This document shows, piece by piece, positions 47,348 through 59,300 of a DNA stretch of 64,000 nt. This DNA comes from Desmodesmus armatus (lineage: Eukaryota > Chlorophyta > Chlorophyceae > Sphaeropleales > Scenedesmaceae). The translations under genes were made by a program, and so were the position numbers. A model generated the notes under the pieces. The model saw only the letters and a program-made list of their open reading frames with translations. It did no database searches and had not been told where the DNA came from. The DNA is taken from positions 62,001-126,000 of the forward strand of contig VIIQ02000739.1 of the NCBI GenBank assembly GCA_007449985.2, read 5' to 3'. How positions within the stretch are numbered: the stretch's first letter is position 1; each line of letters begins with the position of its first letter.

Positions 47348-48237
47348 ATGGCCCTCCTCGCCCCCAGGCTCAGCGGCAGCGTCTGCATGGCCCCTCGTCG
47401 CACACAGCGCCCCTGTGTTGTTGTCAGGAGCGCCCAGGTGGAGACGCCCGCCCCTGCCACATCCACAGTGACCTCCGCCTCTGTGATGTCTCTCTCCTCC
47501 GGCGAATACGACGACTTCATTGCATCAAATGAGATTGTGCTGGTGGACTACTATACCGAGTGAGTCGCGGAGGACAGAATGCACGCAGCAGGTGAAAAAG
47601 TGCTGCGTGCACTATGGGCTGCATTGCCCCCAGATTTGCCTCAGGATGCCGTCCTTCAGCTGCAAAGCGCATGTGTGCATGTCGTATGTCTGTCAGTGGG
47701 ACCAATTTCGTCCCGTCAGAAGCAATTTCGTCCCGTCAGCGGTGCTTTGATCTGAGCTCTTCCGTATGTTGCTGCTGTCTGTTGCAGCTGGTGCGGACCT
47801 TGCAAGATGATCGCCCCACACCTGGTGAGTTGTGTATCAGCATAGCAGGATCGGGCAAACCCAGCAGCTTGGCCTGCAGGACAAGGCACATCAAGCACAG
47901 CTCACCAGTGTCTGTGGACCACCTTGTGGCTGGCCTGCTCATGCGCTGCCGACTCTCACCCAGCTTGGTTGCTTTTGTCGGTGGTGATCAATGCTGATAT
48001 GGCGCTGTGCCCTTGTGCTGACTGCAGGAGGAGATGGCAGCAGAGATGCCCAATGTGAAGTTTGTCAAGCTCAACTGCACCACAGATGCAGCAGCCAAGA
48101 AGATTGCCATGGCTCAGGGCATCAAGGCGCTGCCAACCTTCCACCTGTTCAGGAACAACGAGAAAGTGGGCACCTTCGTTGGTGGCAAGCCCACAGCGCT
48201 GCGCAAGTTCCTGGCAGAGCAAGTTCCTGCCAACTAA
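47348..48237 (+). CDS. Plastid thioredoxin, f-like
   Basis: Reduces disulfides of target enzymes; plastid forms are fed by ferredoxin-thioredoxin reductase. Exons 47348-47559, 47788-47824 and 48028-48237 join in phase to 152 residues. The first ~45 residues are a typical transit peptide (MALLAPRLSGSVCMAPRR, then VVVRSAQVE), supporting the chosen ATG. The thioredoxin fold follows: EIVLVDYYTDWCGPCKMIAP holds the WCGPC active site and spans the first two introns. Next come VKFVKLNC, IKALPTFHLF with the cis-proline, and VGTFVGGKP. The extra Cys in KLNC matches the third, regulatory Cys of f-type thioredoxins, and YxxWCGPCK also favours f over m or h, but x, y or z types cannot be excluded. A short direct repeat (CAATTTCGTCCCGTCAG twice) lies in intron 1 near 47703-47735. 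Confidence 0.88.
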
Positions 48238-49949
48238 AGCAGTCCCATACTGGCAACATCAGCTTCGGCAGGTGCAAGCAGCAGCAGCAGCTCGCGCTGG
48301 GTCTGCCAGTAGAGCCCTGGCTGTGAGCTGTCTTGGTGGTGTAGCGTGGATGCAGCACCCGGTTTGCATGCAGCATCCGGTTGCATGGAAACCAGCACCA
48401 GGAACCTGCAGGATATGTTGTGTGCTGAGGAGCTGCTGCTAGGTGAGGGCATGTGCCCAAAGGAGGGGCGCATGCCTTCTGGTGTGTGAACAATGGTTGT
48501 GTGTGCATGCGTGTGTGTGCTATCGTCATAGGGAGGTTGGGCTCCCAACTAACTGAGTTCTGAGGCGACAGTGGCCGTGCTGCTCGCCTCTGATCAGCTA
48601 TGTACACTACCAACACTCTCTTGACCCTTACTTTAGCCGCATTTGTGGCTGTAGGGGCATGTACACACTCGGCTTTGTCGTTCTTTTGGTCCTGGGTCGT
48701 GGTGCATGCCCCTGCTCCTCCTCTGCCCAGCGGGCCTCTTGTGGGTTGTACAGTGTGTGTTTCAGGGTGATGATAGCAGTCCGGCATGTTGAGACGTGCT
48801 GAGCGGCCTGCATGCATGCAGGTGCTTGGCACACGTGCTTGGTGAAGAGGTATGCAGGCATTTGCTGCCTCGGCTGCTTGTGTGTTTTGGCAGCATGCGG
48901 GACATGAGAGAGGCGGGTTCCCCAGAGGTGCGTGTGCTGGCCGGCAACAGCCCCCAGCACAGCACAGCTTGTATCACGTGCGAAAAGGGTCTGTGAGCCC
49001 CAGTTGTGTTGGTGTGCACTTTGTGTGAAGAGGATCCTGCAAGCAACAGCACTTTTGATTGACGCTTTTGTGGCATTGTACCCAACTAGGTTTGATGACC
49101 CTTCCCGCCAGTTTGTCTTTGTGTAGCAGGAGTAGCAGTACACAGTGTCTGGGGCGATGTCGACAGAGGTACCAGCCACAGGCTGGTTGCCACAACTGCA
49201 CTGCTTGTATACCAGCAACGTGCTGGGTGTGTGTCTGTCGATGCATGAGGTTTTGGGCGCTGCAGGTTTTGGGTTGGGTGCTGCATGCGTTCTTTTTTAA
49301 ACTTACCCCAGGGTGCAGCTACGCGGCCTGTGCATAGCAGTGGCTGTTGAAAGGAGTGGTGTCGGTTTGAGGTTGTGCTTGGTGAAAGAGAAGAGACCCT
49401 GTGAGGAACAGGCGTGATTTTGGTTGTGGGTCAGGGAGGGTTGTTGCTGGTGCATGTTTCATGTCACGTGTGGTGGTTGCATGCGTCGCACAGCTTGCGT
49501 GGCATGGTGATGAGAGACGTCGAGGTGTGGCTTTCTGCTGACCAGTTCATTCAGCAGTTGTGCTGTTGTACTGCACTCAAAACACGGCTGCAAGTCTGGC
49601 TGCACAGTGTCGGCGTGTAGGGCAGCAGCTGCCTGCGGTTGCGCCTGTAAAATGGCACTGGCCCAGTTGCAGGGTTGCAAATCACATCAGCAGAAAATTG
49701 ACAACTGAGGTTGGTCTGGAGGGAGTGAGTTGACGTGAGCTGTTGTGTCAGGGGTACATGGACTGGGTGTCTTGCTTTCAGGCATGACCATGGATGCACC
49801 ACACTCTGTTGGTTGCGCGGAGTTTTGGGTATTCTTTACAGTCCACACAGTGTGTTGTCACAAGTTGGCAGAAAGCAGGCCTTCCCTGGTTCTGTGGTGT
49901 GCAAGAACCACCAAGGGCTGTGAGGTAATTTTGAGCATTCTGGCCTCCT

Positions 49950-49954
49950 TGTAA
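49950..49954 (+). terminator. Possible TGTAA polyadenylation signal for the thioredoxin gene
   Basis: TGTAA at the end of the GT-rich tract, about 1.7 kb after the stop codon; a nearer candidate is at 49646-49650. Confidence 0.3.
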
Positions 49955-50187
49955 CACTACGTGGCTGGTGCAGTTGCTGAAGGCTTGTGTGTCACCACAT
50001 CGTGGGTGCCATCAGTGACCACAGGAGTGGATGTTGGGAGCGATTGAAAGGATGCATAGCAGCAGGCACACCAGCAGCAAAGTGCGGCTGCCAGTAACAC
50101 CCACTTTGATTTTATTTCTTGCTTGCTGCTGCCACCACTGTGATCTCACCCTTCAACTCATGCGAAGAGCATTGACCTCAGTCTGTT

Positions 50188-50192
50188 TTACA
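50188..50192 (-). terminator. Possible TGTAA polyadenylation signal for the BTB gene
   Basis: TTACA on the plus strand (TGTAA on the minus strand), 263 bases past the BTB stop codon. Confidence 0.35.
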
Positions 50193-50454
50193 AAGGGCTT
50201 GCCCACTACAACGCAACCATCAAAATACAACAGCAGGTTGCTGTAAAATATTGTCAAGACAACAAGCATCCCTGTCATGCCTCAAACCTGCAGTTTGTCC
50301 GGTTAGCATGCAATCAACGACTGCAAGACACCACAAGTAGATGCATTGATAAGGCGCTCAGGCCAGCACAGCGCAGCAACAGCTGAAAGCCCAAACGACA
50401 GTGCACCATTAGCAGGCTACTGTTAAAAGTGACTGGCTGCAGCAGCGTGCCAGC

Positions 50455-52250
50455 TCAAATGCCCAAGTCCTTGACAGTCAGCTGCAGCACAATGCTGCCT
50501 GTTGTTGGCAGCCCCTTGGCAGACCATGCTGCCTCATCAAAGCCCCCAGACATGACCCCAACCTGAAAGAAGTCGCGCCACGGCAGGCTGTCGTTGACGT
50601 ACACAGATGTGTGGCGAGAGGCAGGCATGTCCCATCGCATGGGGTTTAGTTTTTTTCGGCCACTGATACACTCAAGGATGTAGCTACACCTGAGGACTGC
50701 ACCACGCGGCACTGGCAGCATGGTGAGGGCATCCATTCTGATGGAGCTGCCATGGCTGCCTTCCTTGCTGCTCCCACAGATGCATTGAAGCTGGATGACC
50801 CACCTCATACCTCCCAGGAGGCTGCTAGGAGGTGACGTCAGGGAAGTGATGTACTTCTTGGCTGCAGCGCTTTTTGCTGCTTGGCTGATTGCTGCCACAT
50901 CCAGCTCCCACTGCACAACCACACTGCTGACTGGCTGGATCTCACGCACAGGCAGAAGCCAGCTGGCAGGCGCGCCCCCAATATCCCAGATGCTATCCCT
51001 GATGTCGAAGGCACTCGAGCGTGCTGTTGAGCCAGAAGTCAACTTCAACAGCAGCAACTGCTTGAGCTGAGGGTCGAGTGTGTGCAGCAACCGCCTGCCC
51101 CAGGCTGCATCACCTGACAGGACTGATGCTGACAGCCAGAACAGGGACAGGTGTGGGCAGCGCACAAGGGGTGCGAGGGTGTCCACTGCCTGCTGGGATG
51201 AGTGTGCTTTCTTGACGTACGCCTGAGCTGTGTAGAGCACCGTGTCCTCCGAGGCAACCTGAAGGCATGCACAAGCACCATCTGTGAGCGACACTGTGGC
51301 AAGATGCAAAGGCTCAAGCTGTCCAAACAGCTGCCAATATAGGCCGAAGCGCCGCAATTCCGGAGCTATGCAGCAACATGATCCTGCTTGTTGTTAGGCC
51401 CAGCTGCCCACTCACCTTGAGCTTGTCTGATGCCAGCAGCAGCTGCATGGCCTGCAGTGGCAGATCCAGCAACGAACCTTGCAGCGCGCTGCTTGCCCAC
51501 ACAGCCTCCAAGTTGCCATACCTGCTGAGCAGCGCCCGCTCAAACAGCGGCACAAGGCAGTCAGGCACTGCCGCAATGCTGAGCAGCTGCTCCATCACGA
51601 CGGACAACTTGTCTGTACCAAGTGTAGCTGACTGCAGGACATCAACTGCTGCCTCACTGGCTGCTGGCAGCTGCCACATGTCTGCCAGCACTGCTGCCTG
51701 CACCTGCTGCTGGGTCGGCAAGTCAGCCAGCAGCTTAGACCAGGGCCCAACTTGGTACAGCCCTGCAAGCACTGCCAGAGCTGCTGACTCATAGCTGGCG
51801 TCTGGCAGGGTGACAATGACCTGCTTTCTTGCCTGTTGTGCGCTGCTTGCTGTGTTTTCTGGCTGTTTGCTGCCCTGTAGTAGTGCTGTTGTTGACCATC
51901 GCAGCACCTGCGCAGGCGCAAAGTGTGGCACGGATAAGGCAGGGAAGTCTGCACAGCCTGTCCCCCAGCTCCTGATGGCCCTAGCAACAGCAGCGCTAGC
52001 AGTATGGGAGGTTGGTAAGTGCATCATGTGCTGTCGCAACACATGCCATGGTGCTTGCCTGTGCCAGGAAGTACGGGCTGAGGCTCAGGATTTGGCTGTG
52101 GCCTGGGAAACTGCTCACGACGCGGGTGCTGTTCTGCGCCTCGGAGGCCTCATCACTGGCTGGAGCTGCAGCTTCGACAACAGAAAGCACGATGTCTACA
52201 TCAGACACTTCCGCTTGCTGCCACAGATGCCCGAAGCCGGGATGCGACAT
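50455..52250 (-). CDS. BTB/POZ-domain protein
   Basis: Exons 52250-52059, 51907-51416 and 51258-50455 are each a whole number of codons and give 495 residues. The N-terminal BTB fold is visible: VSDVDIVLSVV, then HSQILSLSPYFLAQ, then QVIVTLPDASYESAALAVLA and VLADMWQLPAA, followed by helices like the BACK region. The C-terminal half (LRCSYILECISG, DSLPWRDFFQVGVMSGG) is unassigned but well formed. BTB proteins usually dimerise and recruit substrates to CUL3 ubiquitin ligases; that role is inferred from the family. The first intron appears to begin with GC (CAG|GCAAGC) and not GT, because no consensus GT donor gives the conserved BTB join. No frame break is needed. Confidence 0.82.
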
Positions 52251-52807
52251 TGGTGCGCAGAAGGGCTTTTAACTGCTTTGTATGAGGTTTTGACACGTTG
52301 AAGAGTTTTCACAAATTCAACATCGGTATGGATGCCCCTCGTACAACGTTGGATCCACCCACACAGTAAAACCCTGATCCACCGAAACAGTTCCTATCCT
52401 CCCATAGTGAGTTTTTGATGTTGGTGGGCCAATCATACAGTTGACATTGCGTTGAAGGCACAAGTTGGTGCCATAAGCAAGGCGATGAGTGTGCCAGATG
52501 GACCAAGAAAAGGCCCCTCTCAGCCACCACACGCAGGATACATCCATCTCATCAAGCATAGTGACCGTTGCAGGTATATCCCCCAACACACTCTTTCTCA
52601 ATCCTGGAGGAGCCGCACCAGCTGGTGTCATCAGCCCTTCTGCAGACACACCCCTGTATCAGTCCAAACACTCCAGCACAAAACCAGCAACACCAGACAC
52701 AGTCCCAGGGCAACACCACCACTGTACAGAACCACAAGCTTCCACAGCCACATGCGTGGTTCAAAAAACTTCCGCAGCCACATTGCACCGCCAATGTTTA
52801 CAGCACT
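52251..52807. other. BTB promoter and 3' tail of the CbbY gene
   Basis: Both flanking genes are on the minus strand. 52500-52800 is AC-rich on the plus strand, as expected for the 3' UTR of the CbbY gene. 52251-52450 should hold the BTB 5' region. TTACA at 52798-52802 is very close to the distal stop codon. No gene is seen. Confidence 0.4.
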
Positions 52808-53380
52808 TCAGAACGGAGTGCCGCGGTCAGGCGACCCAAACAGCAGGGCACTGTCGGTCATAGTGAACTCTATCCGGTCGTCCTGCACAATCCTGCGCTG
52901 CTGCAGCTCCCTGATTGTCACCTCGCCTGACTGCACATCGCTCACAATGCGCTCAGCACCAGGAAACTCCTGCGGGGCGCAGCAGTAAATGCAAGAGCAT
53001 GAGGTGGATGCATGGGGCATGTGGTGACAGGCTGCATCCCATCGTGCGGGGCCCTATGCCACTTCCCCAGCAGCTGCTGGCCGTGTTGCATTGCTGTTGC
53101 AAGACCAGTGTCGTGTGGTGTGACGGCACGAAACAATGGGCTTCATAACCCTGCGACGGTACTGTCTGTGAGTAGTGCACGTATGCGGCCAATGCTATAC
53201 TGCTTATGCTGCATGGTGCCGGTGTGGGGAGCTGTTGCTGACCTGGCATGCTGTTTATTTGATGCCAAATCGGTACGCCACCAGCCTGTCATCCTGCACT
53301 GCTGCAGGCCTCTCCATAAGTTCAGCCACGGTCACATTGTTTCCGATTTCATGCATGATAATGTCAGCGCCGTCAAAGGC
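52808..53380 (-). repeat. Two related candidate 3' terminal exons of the CbbY gene
   Basis: The proximal exon (53380-53255) encodes 41 residues with AFDGADIIMHEIGNN, VTVAELMERP and VQDDR. The distal exon (52969-52808) encodes 53 residues with EFPGAERIVSDVQSG, VTIRELQQRR and VQDDR. Alignment by eye gives F.GA..I......VT..EL.....VQDDR. Both begin in phase 0 after a CAG acceptor and end with a stop, so either can follow exon 53811-53636. Confidence 0.75.
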
Positions 53381-56300
53381 CTGCGCACACATCAGGCAAG
53401 CCACACATGCACACACAGTGGGCGCACTGCAACATGCAAGCTGTGTGACTGTGATGCGCTAGGCGGTAGTTCACTGAGCAATGATGTTCCATAACGCATC
53501 AATACACTGTCATACATACTGCGGCAGAACACTGCACTCTCAGAATTACAAGACGCATCAGTGCACACGCCTGTTGAAGAAGTGGACCGCACTTCCAAGC
53601 CAGTGTGTGACATCACCGCAATGCCACCTCCTCACCTGCGCCTTGGTAGACGGCGTGTACGTGATGATGCAGCGCATGCCGGCGCCCAGTGCTGCCTGCA
53701 GGCCGATGGTGCTGTCCTCAACCACCAGGCAGTCTGCAGGGTTTAGGCCCAGCTTCTGAGCTGCCACGTTGTAGATCTTGGGGTCTGGCTTCTTCTTATC
53801 AACGTCATCACCTACAGGCATGTACAGATGTTTGGTGAGGAGGGGTTTAAGAGCGCTTGGCTGCATGTATATGGCTTTCTTATAGAGTGAAGTGTAGTGT
53901 AGTGTACTTTCAGCAGTGTACTGGTGCATAGCTGCATGATCTGGCAGAAGCCCTCAAACAGGGGGCAGCCCTGCCAAGGTGCGCGGGAAGTGCTAGCCGT
54001 CCATTCAACTTTGACGTACTATGCAGACTTGCACGCAAAAAGCACTGCCCTGGGGACAAGCGCCGATCCAACCCACCTGCCAAGAACACGTCCAAGCTGC
54101 TGAACCGCTGCTCTCCCAGCAGGTTTTTCAACGTGAACACCACGCTGCTCTTGGTGGCTGCACTGCACACTGCAACCTTGAGGCCAGCTGCGCGGGCATC
54201 ATCCATCAACTGCAACACACCGGGACGAGGAGGCACCTCACCAGACCTGCAACACAAGTCAAATCACACATATGTGGTCATGTCACACATCACATGGCCA
54301 TGTCACAAACGAGCATCATCTATCAGCTGCAGCACACCGAGATGCGGCACCACCTCACCAGACCTGCATCATACCAGCCATGTCACATATGTAGTCGGTT
54401 CACACAGCAATAATCACATCACACATCGGTAGTGCTGTCACACGCTGCAAACTGTCATGTCGGCTGAGCTGGCGTAGCTAGGGCTCAAAAGCCAAACATG
54501 CCCCAGTCTCAAAATGTTCCTGCTGCCGTTGTGTTTGTGGCCCCTGCTTGCTGCTGTTGTGTTGCCCGGCAGCACAGCACCAGCACAGGCAGGCAGCAAG
54601 ATCCTGACGCACTGCTGTCACAGCTAGACGGCCCCACCCTTATTGCGCATGCACCCCATCAACTAGCTGAGTGCGCACCCAACACATAATTGCTGTCAAG
54701 CTGTCTACAAAGACTTCCCGCATGTACACATGCTCACTGTTATCCACAAAACAACACCTCTGTGCAGATGCAATTCCGAGTCAGCACAGGGCTCACCCAA
54801 TCATCTGCTGGTACTTGTCTGTCTTCCAGTCCTGCAGTGTGTCAATCAGCTGCGTCTGCTCCTCCTCACTGGCTGGCGCCCTGCCTCCCAAAATGCTGCT
54901 GGTGGGCCAGCCCTGCCTGTTGAAGTACCACCGCATCTTGGGCTTGCCGCCACCCACTGCAATCACAGTTGCAGTAATAGAAGCTGGGTCAGTATAGCTA
55001 AACAACTCACAAGCGTTCAGGGTTCAGCTGAGCAATGCACAGAGCAGGAGGGTCATGGGGAACCAGGAGTGGCCCAACATGACGTTGAAGAAAGATAAGA
55101 TGAGGTCGACCCTGACCTTCGCGCCCATTTGCAGCCCCCTCAGCAGCAAGCGCTAGCAGCTTTGGGACCGTTGTGCACAGGCTTTGCATATCAGCAACCT
55201 TTGGGCAGCAAGTTTTGCAACCATGCACGGTTCGCTACCACACTGTCTTTGGCCCAACAGGCAGACATTTTAGCTAGGACTTGTGTGTGTGAACAACGTT
55301 CTGCGTCGTTACGGGCACAGGGTTTGATCCCAGAAGGGTTTGACCACGTTTTGACGTGCAATCCCAGTGTTTTGGGCTTGGTTGCAGGGTCAGATGAGGG
55401 TATGCAGTACCTCTTTGCACAAGGCTACAAGCACAGGCCCCACAGCCTACGCATGGTCATGTCAGCCAACATCCGCAGAGGGATTGTGTCAGATGTGCAA
55501 CGCAGTTTGGTTAAATTTCTGCAGGCACGGGGCCTGCAACCAGCAGGTTACATGCCTTGGGTTACGGCAGTAGCAACGGCTTTGTCTGCGGTGCTTGAGG
55601 GTGAGGCCCGGTTTGGGGATGGACAGGTGGTCTCCACGAGCTCCAGGCCACACCAGGCGGATGCCAGGTTCCAACCTTGGGAGTTCTCATATGACCGCGC
55701 ATTGTCAGCCTTGCATGCACAGTTTATTGTCACCACAGCTGACAAGCTGGGTAACAACTACGTTGTGTGCTGCAAGAAAATGTATTTACAGACCGTTTTG
55801 GAGGACCTGGACCATAGCACTTACTACACACGCATGCCAGCAGGGTTTGATGTTGAACAGGCCCTTCGCCCGCAGGTCGCGGCATTGGCGCCTAGGATGT
55901 ATGACCATTTGGATCCGCAGGCGTTTGCATCTACCATGTCAGACGTCCCTTATGCGGCTGGCCTTATTAAACTTCATAAATCACCGTATGCTTTCCGGTT
56001 TTTGGCATGCAGTCGCATCAATGCACTAAGGGAGCCAGCTGTGTGGACCACAGCCTTGCTACGTGCCTTGTATGACGATGTTTTGGGTATATGGCAGACC
56101 ACAGTACAGCGGGTTGGAGGTGTAGGGAGCGATGTGCCACCTTGGTACATTTCTGCCAGCCGCCAGTTGACAAAATTGGTGGCTCGCTTCAACTCCGCCA
56201 GGGTGTCAGAGGCAGATTTTGTAGCGGGCGGGGGTTGGCAGGGAGCAGATTTTATGCGCCTTTACACCAACATCCCCCATACTCCTTTGCTGACTAAATT

Positions 56301-59300
56301 AGATTGGGTGGTGGACACGGCTTGGGATCGCCATCCAAGCACGCCCGTTTTGTTGGTGTACCGGGACAAGCAAGTGCGGCACGAGTGGGTGGCGTCCTTT
56401 GACCACAAACACTCGGCACAGGGTTACACTTGGGTTGGCACTGGCCTACAGGGCGTGCGGTTGGGTAAACACAAGCAGAAGGGCGCCTGCTACATGTTTG
56501 ATAGAGCCGGGGCTAAGGCAGTTTTGCAGCTACTGGTGTGTAACTCTTACGTGCGGCTGGGGGACACTGTGTTTCGGCAGACTATGGGTATCCCCATGGG
56601 TATAAACCCGGCTGTGTACATGGCTAATTACTTCTTGTACTCCTATGAGGTCTCCTTTGTTGAGCGGCTTGCCGGTCTGGTGGAGGCTCACCCGCCCAAT
56701 CCGGACGGCGACACCTATGCTGAGGCTTTCTTTGCTGATACCAGCGCGACGCCAGCTTGGGTGGGGGCGCATGTACCCCCACACCGCCTTGGTGACGTGG
56801 CACGTTATGTCTGGCGCTGTTTTCGGTTTACGGCTCGCTTTGTTGACGATTTCACATCCGGTCCCAACCGCTTGTTGCCGTTCTTGTGGTATGACAGCCA
56901 ATCTATTGCCGGGGGCGCCATCACTGGCATCTACCCAGGGCCGGAGGTTTTGGAGTTGGCGCGGGTGCCAGGGGACATTTGGGGTTACCCCACCTTGGAG
57001 ATCCGCATTGTGTCACAGGTGGTTGACGGACGGGTTTGCAGCACTACACACTTGTATGACAAACGCCGGGAGTCTTGCTATGCTGACATTCCTGTGGTGG
57101 GTTACGTTCATGTTGCTAGCGCAGTCTCAGCGCGCGTGGGCCCGAACGTCTTGCACGGGCAGTTGTTTCGTTTCAGCACCATCATTATGGACAGGTCTAA
57201 CTTTGTGGAGGAGGCAGTCCGGTGCATTGTGAACCTGGAAAAGCGCGGGCACGTTCGGTCTTCGTTGTTCAAGGTTCTTCGTCGGTTTTTGTCCCATCAT
57301 TTTGACACTTATGGCGACATTTCCGTGGACCCTTTGTGGAATGATGTTGTGGCGGCCGTCCGTGATTCTTGAACTCTTGGAACAGATGACTTTGGACTCT
57401 TTTCAGTTGCGGATACAGATACAGCACTTGGCACGACCAAAGCCGTACAATCCACAAGGGAGCCCGAAGCTCGTGAAGTAGCCAACGGACAACCATCAGT
57501 TTCATGAACAGAATCACAATCATCAAGCACTGCTGAAACCAGCCACCCGGATCGGTCCACCCACCTCACCAGTCGCCTCTGCATGGTCCACCCCCCTCCC
57601 CACCCCCTCCCCACCTTGTGTTGCACTGCCTTACTTCCCTCTCCTTGTCTTGTGCCTGTTGCAGGGACACAGGGCCACGCTGGGGGTGGGGACCGCTACG
57701 GCGCCCGCCCCGCATCTTCTTCCTACCCTCTCTTCCCCTTGTGCCCACTCACTTACATGAAACCTCTGCTGTCACTCATACACATATGCATATCTCTTCA
57801 ACCTGTCTCTCTTCGGGCTGCGCCCGGTGCGTTCCTGTAGCAGTGTCAGTACCACCGTTTAGCAGAGGCGGGGCTTTTTGCCCCGTTGGTGGTTAACTTC
57901 ACACCGTGCTGCGTTAAGTTTTTGGGTGGCAGGGTGGTTTTTCTTGTGCCTTGTGCTCTTTGCCGCCCGGCTGTCTGTTTTTTGTGTGCCCCGCCTGTCC
58001 TGTGTTATTTCTGTATGCTGTGCCTGTTCAGGTCCCACGGTGACGGCTTACTTGGTGCTGCCAGCCTACGCTGGGGGTGGGGGAGGACCCCCACCCTCCC
58101 CCCTTGTGCCTACATGCTCCTTCATGGCATCCTGGTGGGCTGTTCCTGACGCTCGCTGCGCGGTGGTGGTGCTGCTTGCAGGTAATCCTACTAGGCTTGA
58201 TGGGGCTGCTGGACTCACAGCTTTGGTCTGGACGCCTTCTATTGTACTGTGAGGTTGCTTTGTTAGGCTTTCGTTGCCTGGGTTGGCGGTGGGGGACCCA
58301 GTGCTAGTTACATTGTGTTCTGTGTTCCCATCTTTGTGTGTTCCCAGTGTCTCCACAGGAAATCTTGCTACCTCCCCGGTTCCGGGCACTGTCTCATAAG
58401 ATGAGGTGATGTGGGTCAGGGGTTTTCACCCAGAATGATTTGCCAGATTGTCAGAGACTCTCGGACTGCCCTGTCCAGAACTTTGCCTACCTGTGTTTTG
58501 CAGCATGTCATAGAAGCGCTCGTCCCAGTCCACGATACCGGCAGCACCTGTGAGGAGCAGCAGTGCACAGAAAAAAAAGTTTGAACTTGATGCTTGTTCA
58601 GTCAGGGAGTGGCTGCTCTTTGCAGGGACTGGTCTGCAGCCGAGTTATGCATTGTGGACACTGCCCCAACGCCAACCAGAGAGTTAGCTGCTGAGAGGGG
58701 CCACTTGCTTGCTGATACTTGGTGCACAGGCATGTCATCTTGTTCTCAGCTGCTGGCCCAAACACTACAGCATTTGGGCCAGGTAGTGTGCTGGATGGCA
58801 AAGAAGCTCACCGCACTGCACATTGAAGTGGTCAAATGTTGCATTGTAAGCCCGCCTGTGCAAGTCCTCTGACTCCAAGATAACACCTGTGGCACACACA
58901 ACAGGTAATCACCATTCAGCTGCTGCTACTGCCTCGCCATTGCTGCATTGGTGTGTCAGAAGCAAGGCTGCAGCCTTCAGCCCAGCGCACATGGGATGCA
59001 GGGCATTGGCCCCATAAAGAAAACCCTTATGTCGCTCACCGTCACAGTCAAATATCAAAGCTTGCAATGCAGCTTTTGCTACCACAGTTGTAGCCCTGCT
59101 CCGTCTGCTCTGCACAGGAGCTGCAGCTGGTGCTCCCCTTGACACCCTGCCAAGCAAGGATACAAACAAAAATCCTCAACATTCAGACAATGACACAAGA
59201 GCCCTTCAACTTGCCATACAGACACATTGTCGTGGCTGGCATTCACTACAAGGCCAAGCAGTGCACTAGTTACCCGCAGTGCCATGCTGCTGCTACTACA

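Larger units (their letters stand above)
48238..50454. other. Convergent 3' tails of the thioredoxin and BTB genes
   Basis: 48238 to ~49960 is GT-rich on the plus strand, fitting a very long 3' UTR of the thioredoxin gene or an unannotated non-coding transcript; TGTAA occurs at 49646-49650 and 49950-49954. ~50180-50454 should be the BTB gene's 3' UTR, with TTACA (minus-strand TGTAA) at 50188-50192. No coding frame with family similarity was seen. Confidence 0.4.

Noticed and set aside
55107..57372. GIY-YIG endonuclease domain in the retroelement
   Set aside because: No GIY...YIG pattern is visible after the RT; an N-terminal one may have been lost by truncation.
57373..58395. Hammerhead ribozyme in the 3' part of the Penelope-like element
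   Set aside because: I looked for the CTGATGA...GAAA core on both strands; only a CTGATGG in the wrong order near 57492 was seen.
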